From Planctomycetaceae bacterium (GTDB lineage: Bacteria > Planctomycetota > Planctomycetia > Pirellulales > UBA1268), in assembly GCA_947449135.1 (NCBI GenBank), contig CANFQO010000004.1, positions 59,613 through 123,612 of the forward strand: DNA of 64,000 nucleotides. The letters run 5' to 3'. Below are positions 1-9,840 of the stretch, piece by piece. Made by a program: the position numbers and the translations under genes. The notes under the pieces were generated by a model. It worked only from the letters and a program-made list of their open reading frames with translations. It did no database searches and was not told the DNA's origin. Positions within the stretch are counted from its first letter, which is position 1, and each line of letters starts with the position of its first letter.

Positions 1-1956
<1,956 letters not shown>

Positions 1957-2104
1957 GAGGAACACCGAAGTGTGGTGAGCCGGAACCGGCCAAATCGAGG
2001 GTAATCCGACATTCTCATCCCCAGATAAAGCGTCGGTCGGGGATGGGACGGCCGCACAAGTCTTGCCCCAATTCCGCGGGCGGGGCGTGGTGTAGAGTAA
2101 TGGG

Positions 2105-3184
2105 ATGAACCACCCCGCCTCCGTCCGTTCGGCTACCACCGTGCCCTCCACTTCGAACCTCCGCATCCGCAGCCTCGAGCCGCTCGTGCCCCCGGCCCGC
2201 CTCGCCGCTCTGTTGCCACTCGATGAGGCCGCCACGAGGACCATTGTTGAAGGCCGACAGACGGTCGAGCGGGTGCTCGCCGGCGAGGATTCCCGACTGA
2301 TGGCCGTCGTCGGCCCCTGCTCGATTCACGATCTCGATGCAGCCCGTGACTATGCAACTCGGCTGCTGAAACTAGCCGAGCGGGTGAACGATCGACTGCT
2401 GATCGTCATGCGGGTCTATTTCGAGAAGCCGCGTACAACGGTCGGCTGGAAGGGGCTGATCAATGATCCGCACCTCGACGATTCGTTCGATGTCGCGACG
2501 GGCCTGCGACTGGGCCGCGGCTTGCTGATCGAAATCGCCCAGATGGGTCTGCCGACGGCGACTGAGTTCCTCGAGCCGATCACGCCGCAATACATCGCCG
2601 ACACGATCGTGCTCGGCGCCATCGGCGCCCGCACGACTGAGTCGCCCACGCACCGGCAGATGGCCAGCGGACTGTCGATGCCAGTCGGCTTCAAGAACTC
2701 CACCGACGGCTCCCTGCAGGCCGCCGTCGATGCGATGCAGTCGTCGCGTGCCGCCCATTGTTTCCTCGGGATCGACAACGATGGCGGCACCTGTGTGGTC
2801 TCGACCACCGGTAATCCCTGGGGCGTGCTGATGCTCCGCGGCGGCCGCAGCGGCTCGAACTACTCCCCCGAAATTCTCCACGAAGCCCGCGCGAAGCTGG
2901 AGGCGGCGGGCCTGCCCGCCTGCGTCATCGTCGACTGTAGCCATGCCAACTCCGGCAAGGACCACAGGCGGCAGTCGATCGTCTGGCGCGACGTGCTCTC
3001 ACAACGCGTGGATGGCGATCGTTCGATCGTGGGGATGATGCTCGAAAGCAACATCCATCCCGGCAACCAGCCGGTGAACAGCGACCGCTCCCGACTCCAG
3101 TACGGCGTGTCTGTCACCGACGGCTGCATCGGCTGGGAGGAGACGGAGGAGCTCCTTCTCGAAGCCCACGCCCGGCTGGCGTGA
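2105..3184 (+). CDS. aroG: 3-deoxy-7-phosphoheptulonate synthase (DAHP synthase, AroG/F/H type)
   Basis: Condenses phosphoenolpyruvate with erythrose 4-phosphate in the first step of the shikimate pathway to aromatic amino acids. At 359 residues it matches type I-alpha enzymes (about 350). Visible motifs are VVGPCSIHD, the PEP-binding KPRTTVGWKG, PTATEFLEPITPQY, GARTTESPTHRQMASG, and the metal-binding VIVDCSHANSGKDH followed by GMMLESNIHPGNQ. The isoform and the feedback inhibitor cannot be assigned. The gene diverges from the GIY-YIG gene and is followed by a family A repeat 27 bases after its stop. Confidence 0.96.
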   Translation: MNHPASVRSATTVPSTSNLRIRSLEPLVPPARLAALLPLDEAATRTIVEGRQTVERVLAGEDSRLMAVVGPCSIHDLDAARDYATRLLKLAERVNDRLLIVMRVYFEKPRTTVGWKGLINDPHLDDSFDVATGLRLGRGLLIEIAQMGLPTATEFLEPITPQYIADTIVLGAIGARTTESPTHRQMASGLSMPVGFKNSTDGSLQAAVDAMQSSRAAHCFLGIDNDGGTCVVSTTGNPWGVLMLRGGRSGSNYSPEILHEARAKLEAAGLPACVIVDCSHANSGKDHRRQSIVWRDVLSQRVDGDRSIVGMMLESNIHPGNQPVNSDRSRLQYGVSVTDGCIGWEETEELLLEAHARLA

Positions 3185-3210
3185 CGCCCAAGGCCGGCCC
3201 CGCTTCGCTC

Positions 3211-3327
3211 AAGGAGCCGGGGGTCGGGGGAAGCCGGAGCGAGTCGGGCTGTCCTGCCCTCGAGCCGGAGCCTCTCCGCCGCCGGGGCAGCGGACGCAGT
3301 CCTGTCACCGCCCCCCGCGGCTTGGGC
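3211..3327 (+). repeat. Interspersed intergenic repeat family A, copy 1
   Basis: A GC-rich element of about 117 bases that aligns nearly end to end with copy 2 at 8127-8244. Shared blocks include GGAGCCGGGGGTCGG, TCCTGCCC, GGAGCC and GTCACCGCCCCC. Two small hairpins are suggested: CCGC/GCGG around CCCC near the 3' end, and an imperfect CCGCCGCC/GGGCAGCGG upstream of it. It fills most of the 268-base gap between aroG and the SYLF gene. No coding potential is apparent. Confidence 0.75.
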
Positions 3328-3452
3328 CAATCTGCCGCAAAACGTTGTTCACGTCGGCTCCGGAATCACGCGACGAACTGCCGTCGACCAGGAGGGCACC
3401 GGGGGGATAGGCTGTTTGGCCTCGGTTTCTCCTCGCCGCGAAGGGATGCGCC

Positions 3453-4397
3453 ATGCGAATGATGTCTGCCCGTCTGGTCTCCGTGTTCTCGATCTGCGTT
3501 CTGGTGTCATGCAGCTGTGTCGGGCCGGCTTTGGCCCAGCCCATCGCCGGCGAGCCTGAGGTTCAGACCGTCGTGGGCGCCCACCAGGCACTTGACCAGT
3601 TCTTCACGAATCCCGGTGAGTCCCTGCCGGCCACGATGCTGCAGAAGGCCGAGGGCGTGGCGATCTTTCCCAACATGATCAAGGGCGGTTTCATTCTTGG
3701 TGTGAACTACGGACGGGGTGTACTGCACGTCCGCAACCCCGATCGCACGTGGAGCCCGCCGGTGATGGTGACGATGGGGGGTGGCAGCGTCGGTTTTCAG
3801 GTGGGAGTGCAGTCGGCCGACATCCTGCTCGTATTTGCCACCCCACGCAGCCTCAACGGCGTGCTGCAGGGGCAAAAGATCACGCTTGGTGCCGATGCGT
3901 CGGTGGCGGCCGGCCCGGTCGGCGTGCAGGCCAATGCTGGCACCGATGCAAAGCTTGGCGCCGAGATCTACTCGTATGCCCGTAGCCGAGGGCTGTTCAT
4001 GGGCGTGTCGCTCGGTGGTGCCGATCTCTCGGTCGACAACAACGCCTGCTCGGTACTCTATGGCCGGTTCGGCGTGACGCCGACCGATGTCTTCCAAAAC
4101 CGTGGCATCGGCATCCGACCGGAGGTGCAACAACTGGTCGATGACCTCAACATGCGATCTCGGCAGATGGTAGCCTCCGCTCCTCCGGTCGCCACGGCAT
4201 CGGGCTTCCCGGCAGCCGTGCCCACACAGCCCGCCTTCACCGCACAGCCGGCCGGCTTTCCGGTGCAGCCGCAACTTCTCCCGTCACAGCCGATTCCACC
4301 GCCGCTGCCGATCCAGCCTCAGCAACCGCTGCAGCCCCAGCCGGCGGCACCGGCACCCAACGTCGCCAATCCTCCGCTGGTGCCGATCCCACGGTAA
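3453..4397 (+). CDS. Exported SYLF-domain (Ysc84-like) protein with Pro/Gln-rich tail
   Basis: A 314-residue exported protein. Residues 1-28 are a signal peptide (SVFSICVLVSC...GPALAQ). The central part matches the SYLF/Ysc84 (DUF500) family: LPATMLQKAEGVAIFPNMIK, GGFILGVNYGRGVL, MGGGSVGFQVGVQSADILLVF and an IYSYARSRGLFMGVSLGGADL block. SYLF domains bind phosphoinositide lipids in eukaryotes; the bacterial role is unclear. The last 80 or so residues are disordered Pro/Gln/Ala-rich sequence (PIPPPLPIQPQQPLQPQP). Start: ATG 3453 with AAGGGA seven bases upstream. It runs tail to tail with the methyltransferase gene, seven bases apart. Confidence 0.85.
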   Translation: MRMMSARLVSVFSICVLVSCSCVGPALAQPIAGEPEVQTVVGAHQALDQFFTNPGESLPATMLQKAEGVAIFPNMIKGGFILGVNYGRGVLHVRNPDRTWSPPVMVTMGGGSVGFQVGVQSADILLVFATPRSLNGVLQGQKITLGADASVAAGPVGVQANAGTDAKLGAEIYSYARSRGLFMGVSLGGADLSVDNNACSVLYGRFGVTPTDVFQNRGIGIRPEVQQLVDDLNMRSRQMVASAPPVATASGFPAAVPTQPAFTAQPAGFPVQPQLLPSQPIPPPLPIQPQQPLQPQPAAPAPNVANPPLVPIPR

Positions 4398-4403
4398 CTC
4401 GTC

Positions 4404-5951
4404 TCAGGCGGTCACGATGCCCAACCGAACCAACTCGGGCAGGCTCGTGGCAATGAAGGCCTTGCAGGCCTCCTCGACGAGCTGACTCCGCTGACTGGCA
4501 TCGGCCACAGGCTGACCATTCTGCTGCAGTGTGCGACCGCTCGCCTCAAGCCGCGTGGCAACCCGCGAAGACAGGCCGTCGCGTCCCCGTTCGACGAGCT
4601 CGTGGAGGATCGCGGCATCAAGGTCGCCAACGGTGTGGCCCGTGCCGGACAGGGCACTGGCCAGGGCCAGCGAGCGGCCGCCCAATGAGTCGGTCTCGAG
4701 TATGGAACGGTTGAACGGATGCGCGATCGATACGGATTCCGGGAGGGTGGCTGGGACATCGCCCACCGGACCAGCCGTGATGTCGAACAGTCCCATCGCG
4801 ACGCCGGCATCGATGGCGCGGACGAGATCCGCAGACGGTGTGCCCCGCAGTGCGTCGGCCGCGATGATCTCAGACAGCTGCATGCTCCGTCCGTGGGACA
4901 GAAGCCCGAGGAGCGACTGGTAGAGCGGCCCCTGTACGGTCGAGGTGACGACACCCAGATTCGCCTGGTAGGGCAGCGTGACGTCGGATCGCGCCACGCG
5001 GTAGTGAAGATCATCCACCTTCCGCAGCCGGTCATCGGGTGACCGCATCATCTGTGGTGACTTGCCGTAGATGTCCCAGCGAAAGGCCGTGTTGGCGCAG
5101 AAATCCTTGTGAGCCTCGGTGACGAGCCGATTCGTGGTCGTCCTGAACAGCTCCTGGAACTCCGGCCGCACGCAGAGGTCCCAAAAATTGGTGAACACCG
5201 GCAGGCTCCCGACGAACGAGAGACCCGCCTGACCAAACGCCCCGGCCACCTCCGCAAAATAGAAGCTGGTCCAGTGTTCGTTCATGTATTCGTGAACGAG
5301 GTAGCGGGGATCCTGCTTTACCAAGGCATCGACATAGGCGGCGGCGCGAGGGTTGTCCTCGAAGTATTTCGCATGCTTTTCGCGCATGAACACCACATAC
5401 GCAAGGGCATCACGAACCCGTTGGGCGCTATCGCCCGTGCGCAACGCGGCATACTGCTGCAGAATGCCGCGGATTGGTTGAAGATGGGCCCAACCCGGCA
5501 TGGCGTTGTAGCTCACGAGCAGAAGGCCACCCGGGGCAAGTCGCTCGCGCGCGGTCGCGAGAATCTGATCGCGGACGCTTGGCGCCACCCAGCTATAGAC
5601 GCCATGCAACGCGATGAAATCAAAGACCCCTATGTCATCCGGGAGATGCCCAAAGTCGGCCGTGATGATGCGGGCATTGTCGAGTTTCCCCGCTGCGATG
5701 TCGCGGGCCACGGCCGCGGTGTGATCGGGATTGAGATCCACGCCCACAAATTCGCCGCGGGGGTGGGCGGCGGCGAGCGTGGTCAGGCAGCGGCCCAGCC
5801 CGCAGCCAAGCTCCAGGAACCGGAAGCTGTCCGCGGTCTGCGGCGGGATCACGCCGTTGAGCGCGGCGACATACCGGATCGCCACCGGCGACATCTGCGG
5901 ATAGAAGCCTGGTACGTAGACGACGTCGGTGACATAGCCGGCAGCGGTCAT
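4404..5951 (-). CDS. Class I SAM-dependent methyltransferase with methyltransferase regulatory domain
   Basis: A 515-residue protein. The N-terminal Rossmann methyltransferase shows motif I FLELGCGLGRCLTTLA (residues 45-60), the acidic FVGVDLNPDH strand end, and LHGVYSWVAPSVR, which is typical of the family carrying a methyltransferase regulatory domain (PF10119-like). A long helical C-terminal region follows. Substrate unknown; some relatives methylate proteins such as outer-membrane proteins, but nothing here fixes that. A GGAG ribosome site lies upstream of ATG 5951. It may be co-transcribed with the upstream GT10 gene (76-base gap, same strand). Confidence 0.85.
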   Translation of the reverse strand: MTAAGYVTDVVYVPGFYPQMSPVAIRYVAALNGVIPPQTADSFRFLELGCGLGRCLTTLAAAHPRGEFVGVDLNPDHTAAVARDIAAGKLDNARIITADFGHLPDDIGVFDFIALHGVYSWVAPSVRDQILATARERLAPGGLLLVSYNAMPGWAHLQPIRGILQQYAALRTGDSAQRVRDALAYVVFMREKHAKYFEDNPRAAAYVDALVKQDPRYLVHEYMNEHWTSFYFAEVAGAFGQAGLSFVGSLPVFTNFWDLCVRPEFQELFRTTTNRLVTEAHKDFCANTAFRWDIYGKSPQMMRSPDDRLRKVDDLHYRVARSDVTLPYQANLGVVTSTVQGPLYQSLLGLLSHGRSMQLSEIIAADALRGTPSADLVRAIDAGVAMGLFDITAGPVGDVPATLPESVSIAHPFNRSILETDSLGGRSLALASALSGTGHTVGDLDAAILHELVERGRDGLSSRVATRLEASGRTLQQNGQPVADASQRSQLVEEACKAFIATSLPELVRLGIVTA

Positions 5952-6027
5952 GAGCGGTTCTCCTCAGATGCAGGAATCGAGCGTGCAGGAGTATGCGGAA
6001 TGCGGACGACTCCCACAATCGTCGCAA

Positions 6028-6993
6028 TCACGACACGGTGCAAAACAGCTTGCGCCATTTTCGCAGGATGCGGCGGCGCACGCTGGCACACTCCGCAGGC
6101 AGGCGATCGAATCCCAGCACATGCCTTACGGAGCGGCAGCGGGCGATCGGCTCCACGGGCGTCGAGACAATCCGTGCGAACTGGTCGAGGAGCGCCTCCG
6201 TGTCGGCGCACGCCGGCACGCGGTTGCCCGGATACCACGGCCGGCCGAGCAGTTCGAGATGGAGGGCCGGGTTGCGATCCACTTCGACGACGCGATCCAC
6301 GAGGTCGTCCAGCGAGGGGGAATCATGAGCCGAAAGAAAACTCCGGGTGTCGAAGTCTCGGCCTACGAGCGGATCGCCCCAGTAGATCGGGATCGAGTGA
6401 GCCAGCATCGGCTCGACGATCTTCTCGGTGGTATAGCCGGGATGCGACTCGTTTTCGAAGGCGATCGTGAACTTGTAGTCCCGCAGGAAGGCCTGCTTGT
6501 CGCCCACGCGGTAGCCCAGCGTGTTGAACACCTTCCCGCCGGAATCGACGGGCTTGTAACGGGAGAGCTTGCGGAAGAAGTTATTCCGGGTGCGGCATAG
6601 TGGATTGGAGACGACGAACGCACAGAATCGAGTTTTCTGTGATTGGATGGCAGCGGGATCGTGGTCGGGCGGCTTCACGAGCGCCGCCGGGTCGACGTAG
6701 AACGGCCAATGCGGCAGCCGAAAGTGCCGCGGGTGCTGGCTGTGTTCGAAGGAAAATGCCCAGTCGCACGCGCTCCAGTCGGGCGTGATGTTCTCGCCCG
6801 TGTAGAAGATCCGCACGCAGTTCCAGCGGCGATACTCGCGTCGTCGCTTGCCGACATACGAAAAGATGATGAAGTCGGGGTCGTCACAGAGTTCGACGTG
6901 ATACCGTTGGCCGAGCAACCTCATGAAATAGTTGTCGTGCGGATCGAATCCGTCCCAGAAGCCGACAAACTGCAGACGGATTGTCGGGAGCAT
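6028..6993 (-). CDS. Glycosyltransferase family 10 (alpha-1,3/4-fucosyltransferase-like)
   Basis: Likely moves fucose from GDP-fucose to a glycan. The diagnostic C-terminal FucT block is clear: KFTIAFENESHPGYTTEKI (residues 174-192) followed by PIYWGDP (202-208), matching the FEN...TEK...P-Y-G pattern of GT10. The N-terminal acceptor half carries FYTGENITPDWSACDWAFSFE. About 321 residues from the ATG at 6993; an in-frame GTG at 7035 that overlaps the stop of the phosphoesterase gene is the alternative. The longer track ORF is antisense extension. The C-terminus is basic (RRRILRKWRKLF), as in some bacterial FucTs. Functionally it belongs with the glycan genes at 19-26 kb. Confidence 0.85.
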   Translation of the reverse strand: MLPTIRLQFVGFWDGFDPHDNYFMRLLGQRYHVELCDDPDFIIFSYVGKRRREYRRWNCVRIFYTGENITPDWSACDWAFSFEHSQHPRHFRLPHWPFYVDPAALVKPPDHDPAAIQSQKTRFCAFVVSNPLCRTRNNFFRKLSRYKPVDSGGKVFNTLGYRVGDKQAFLRDYKFTIAFENESHPGYTTEKIVEPMLAHSIPIYWGDPLVGRDFDTRSFLSAHDSPSLDDLVDRVVEVDRNPALHLELLGRPWYPGNRVPACADTEALLDQFARIVSTPVEPIARCRSVRHVLGFDRLPAECASVRRRILRKWRKLFCTVS

Positions 6994-7031
6994 GGCGCCG
7001 TCCAACGCCGACGAAGCAGTGCGGCTGTCGC

Positions 7032-8018
7032 TCACGTGGCGGCCGTCCAGCCGTAGGGAATGTAGCGTCGCTCGACGGTGCCGTCGTCGAACAGGTCGAC
7101 CACCGCGTAGCCGAAATCGGTGCCGCGATTCAGGCCCTTCCACCAGCCCGCCGACACGGCACCGTTGCAAAGGTACCGTACACCCTGATAGTCGAGCTGC
7201 TCAACGAGGTGCATGTGACCGGACGCGCAGGCCTTGATGTTGCGTTGCCGGGTGAACAGCTTCTGAAAGCGATCGCCATCGACGTGGATCCGACCACCCG
7301 GGATCTGGATGCTTCCCACCTCTGGCGATGTCGGCCCCGCCACCGCGAGCGGCGTGGCCGAGAGGATCGGGATGTGGGAGAAGATGATCACCGGCGTCGC
7401 CGGATCGACGGCCGCCAGATCGCGTTCAAGCCAGTCCCACTGGGCATCGTCCAGCCGGCCAATGTAGCTCTGCTCATTGGGGAAGACGCTGTCGAGCAGC
7501 ACCAGGTGCCAGCCGCCACGGTCGAAACTCGTGTACGGCAACTCGCGTCCAAATTCGTCGCACACCCACCGTTTCCCGTAGAGCGGTTCGGTGCCGGTGG
7601 TGCCCGCCTTCCCACGAGCCCAGCCCCAGACATCGTGGTTGCCAACGACGCTGTGCATCTCCATGCCGCAGTGATCGGCCTTCACTTTGCGCCAGAGTTC
7701 CCACTGGAGCTTCGTGCGGGCCATATCGGCCTCGAAGGCGTCCATGATGGTGTCGCCGCCGGTGATGATCAGATCAGGCGGGCTGCTGTCAGCCACGTCA
7801 CCGTCGATGACGGCAGGACGAGTCTGTACATGCGCGAGGCAGGCGGCAAAGCCACGGGCAGCCTCCAGTTCCGGCTGCAGATGGATGTCGGTGAGATGTG
7901 CGATCCGCAGGCGGCGTGTCCGGGGAGTAGACACCGCGGCCAGTGTGGGAGCCGCAGCAGCCGCCAAACAGACGCTGGCCGCTCCTGTCACCAAAAAGTC
8001 GCGTCGAGTGGTGGTCAT
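7032..8018 (-). CDS. Tat-exported calcineurin-like metallophosphoesterase
   Basis: A predicted periplasmic phosphoesterase of 328 residues. The start at ATG 8018 gives a Tat signal (TTTRRDFLVTGAASVCLAAAAA) and is preceded by AAGGAG; the track's longer start adds 13 residues without support. The metal-binding motifs of the calcineurin fold are present in order: AHLTDIHL (DxH), ITGGDTIMD (GDxx variant), VVGNHDVWG (GNHD), FSHIPI, and ASGHMHL (GHxH). The substrate cannot be read from the sequence; relatives act on nucleotides, phospholipids or other phosphoesters. Its stop overlaps a possible GTG start of the GT10 gene, so the two may be co-transcribed. Confidence 0.88.
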   Translation of the reverse strand: MTTTRRDFLVTGAASVCLAAAAAPTLAAVSTPRTRRLRIAHLTDIHLQPELEAARGFAACLAHVQTRPAVIDGDVADSSPPDLIITGGDTIMDAFEADMARTKLQWELWRKVKADHCGMEMHSVVGNHDVWGWARGKAGTTGTEPLYGKRWVCDEFGRELPYTSFDRGGWHLVLLDSVFPNEQSYIGRLDDAQWDWLERDLAAVDPATPVIIFSHIPILSATPLAVAGPTSPEVGSIQIPGGRIHVDGDRFQKLFTRQRNIKACASGHMHLVEQLDYQGVRYLCNGAVSAGWWKGLNRGTDFGYAVVDLFDDGTVERRYIPYGWTAAT

Positions 8019-8126
8019 GAGCTGACTCCTTGAATGGGAAGCCGCAGTATAGGGCACTTTTTAGCCCCGCGTATCCCCAGAGCCAGAGCGCATCTCGGAT
8101 CGCTGGAGCGGCTTATTCGACTCGTG

Positions 8127-8268
8127 AAGGGAGCCGGGGGTCGGAGGAAGCCGAAGCGAGTAGGGCTATCCTGCCCCCGAGTCGGAGCCACTCCGCCGCA
8201 GGGGCGGCGAATGCAGTCGTGTCACCGCCCCCGGCGGTTTGGGCTACTCGACATCTTCCATATGCGCT
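8127..8268 (+). repeat. Interspersed intergenic repeat family A, copy 2
   Basis: The counterpart of the 3211-3327 element in the same orientation, with roughly 85-90% identity by eye over about 117 bases (8127-8244). Possible hairpins: CGCCGC/GCGGCG around AGGG, and ACCGCC/GGCGGT around CCC. Both have partners in copy 1 with some paired changes. The next 24 bases (to TATGCGCTCTAGAGC at the transporter stop) resemble the same position in the degenerate copy 3 beside glnB, so the element may reach the stop codon. Confidence 0.75.
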
Positions 8269-9786
8269 CTAGAGCAAAGCGGCGACCTTCTGCCACAAGG
8301 TCCACATGCCGAGCACCACGAAGCCGGCCGAACAGAGCCACAAGAGTACGTCCCAGGCCCGCGACGGCCGCAGTCGGGGATCGAAATCGCGATGGCGAAA
8401 GAAGAGCACGGCCACGCCCAGGGCCGCCAGCATGATGGCCTGTGCAATCCCGCTGGCTAGAACCATCGCCACGGGTTCGCGGATGATCAGCGCCAGCACC
8501 AGCGCCACGAGCGGCCAGACCACCGACAGCCGCCGGGCCCAGGCGGCCCGCGACACCTCGTCGGACGGCAACCACCCGGCCAGAATCAGTCCGTCGACGA
8601 CCATCCGGGCATTGCCCGCTGCGGCCACGAAGAGCGTCGAGTAAAGCACGGCGAACGCCCCGATGAGAAATACGCCCCGAGCCCACTCGCCGAACACCGG
8701 CGCATACATGGCACCCAACGTGCGAACCATTTCTCCACCGGCAGGCCGCAGGCCGAGCCGGCCGAGCGTGGCGGCACCCAGCAGATAAAAGCAGATCGTG
8801 ACGGTTGTGTAGACGATCATCGATCCCCAGGCGTCGAGATGCATCACCTTCAGCCAGCCACGAGCACGGGCGGCCCAGACCGGTGAATCATCCCGTGGGC
8901 CCACCGCCCGGCCGTAGCCCTTCTCCAGGCACCAGTAGGGATAGATCATCAACTCGCTCGCCCCCACGCCGATGATGCCGACCGTGGCCAGCGCCGTGAC
9001 CAGCGGCGATCGGCCGCCCACCGCCGGCGGAATCGACGGCAGCATGCCACTGGCGATTTCACCCGACGTGATCGCCCAGGCCGGATCGCACTGAAGCATT
9101 GCAAGGGCCAGGAGCGTGACGACCGTGAAGGTGCCGACCAATAGGATCGACACGCGTTCAATGAGGCGATAGCGACCGATGGCTAGAAGCAAGGCGGTAA
9201 ACACTCCCACGATGACGGCCCAGATCGTTTCATCCGGAGGCGACTGCTGGGTGCTCATCTCCTTGGTCACTCTCTCCCGCTGCGCGTGGATCGCATTGGC
9301 TTCAGAGGCGTCGCCGCGCCGCCGCAGCGCTGCCTCCGTCACCAGCATGTCCGCAGCCTTGTCGTGCAGCCTGTTCCATTCCCGGCCGGCCGCCGTGACG
9401 GGTAGGCCACCGGCGAGCGACTGCGCCACGCCGGAGAGAATGCCACCCTGCTGCACGATGATGAGCGCCGTCATGACCACCCATCCCCAATAGATCCAAC
9501 CAAGACCGGCGAATCGGGGGCCCGGCACGCGGTTGAATGCATCCAGCGGCGTGCGGCCCCATGTCAGAGTCGTGCGACCGATCTCGATCTGGGCCGCCAC
9601 CTTGATCGCACAGCCGAGAACGATCAACCAGAGCAGCACAAAGCCGGCTTCTGCACCGACGATGGTCGTGGCGATCAGTTCGCCGCTGCCCACGATGGAA
9701 CTTGCCAAAACAATTCCCGGTCCGAGATGGGCGAGCGACTGCCAGAGCGTCTGCGGCGGCTCGGATCCTGTGCATGTCTCGGCCAT
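8269..9786 (-). CDS. Nramp-family-like metal transporter with non-canonical metal site
   Basis: A 505-residue inner-membrane protein with about 11 hydrophobic segments and the overall Nramp (SLC11) layout: HLGPGIVLASSIVGSGEL at TM1, ATVGIIGVGASELMIYPYW at the TM6 position, and long C-terminal TMs. Canonical Nramps bind metal with DPGN in TM1 and a Met-Pro-His in TM6. Here TM1 reads GSGE (residues 33-36) and TM6 lacks MPH, so the substrate may differ from Mn/Fe. A hydrophilic insert of about 55 residues (EWNRLHDKAAD...MSTQQSPPDE) sits between TM3 and TM4. GGGGGAG precedes the ATG. A divalent cation is a guess. Confidence 0.75.
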   Translation of the reverse strand: MAETCTGSEPPQTLWQSLAHLGPGIVLASSIVGSGELIATTIVGAEAGFVLLWLIVLGCAIKVAAQIEIGRTTLTWGRTPLDAFNRVPGPRFAGLGWIYWGWVVMTALIIVQQGGILSGVAQSLAGGLPVTAAGREWNRLHDKAADMLVTEAALRRRGDASEANAIHAQRERVTKEMSTQQSPPDETIWAVIVGVFTALLLAIGRYRLIERVSILLVGTFTVVTLLALAMLQCDPAWAITSGEIASGMLPSIPPAVGGRSPLVTALATVGIIGVGASELMIYPYWCLEKGYGRAVGPRDDSPVWAARARGWLKVMHLDAWGSMIVYTTVTICFYLLGAATLGRLGLRPAGGEMVRTLGAMYAPVFGEWARGVFLIGAFAVLYSTLFVAAAGNARMVVDGLILAGWLPSDEVSRAAWARRLSVVWPLVALVLALIIREPVAMVLASGIAQAIMLAALGVAVLFFRHRDFDPRLRPSRAWDVLLWLCSAGFVVLGMWTLWQKVAALL

Positions 9787-9840
9787 GAAGTGCTCCCCCA
9801 GCTCTTTCTTGCCGGCTCGACAGTGGCCGCGGGGCTAAGG

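Noticed and set aside
1957-2244. N-terminal extension of the GIY-YIG protein
   Set aside because: It is antisense to the start of the DAHP synthase gene and carries no domain.
5109-6470. Plus-strand ORF of 453 residues over the methyltransferase and GT10 genes
   Set aside because: It is antisense to two well-supported genes, has no domain signal and shows the Arg/Ala-rich composition typical of high-GC shadow frames.
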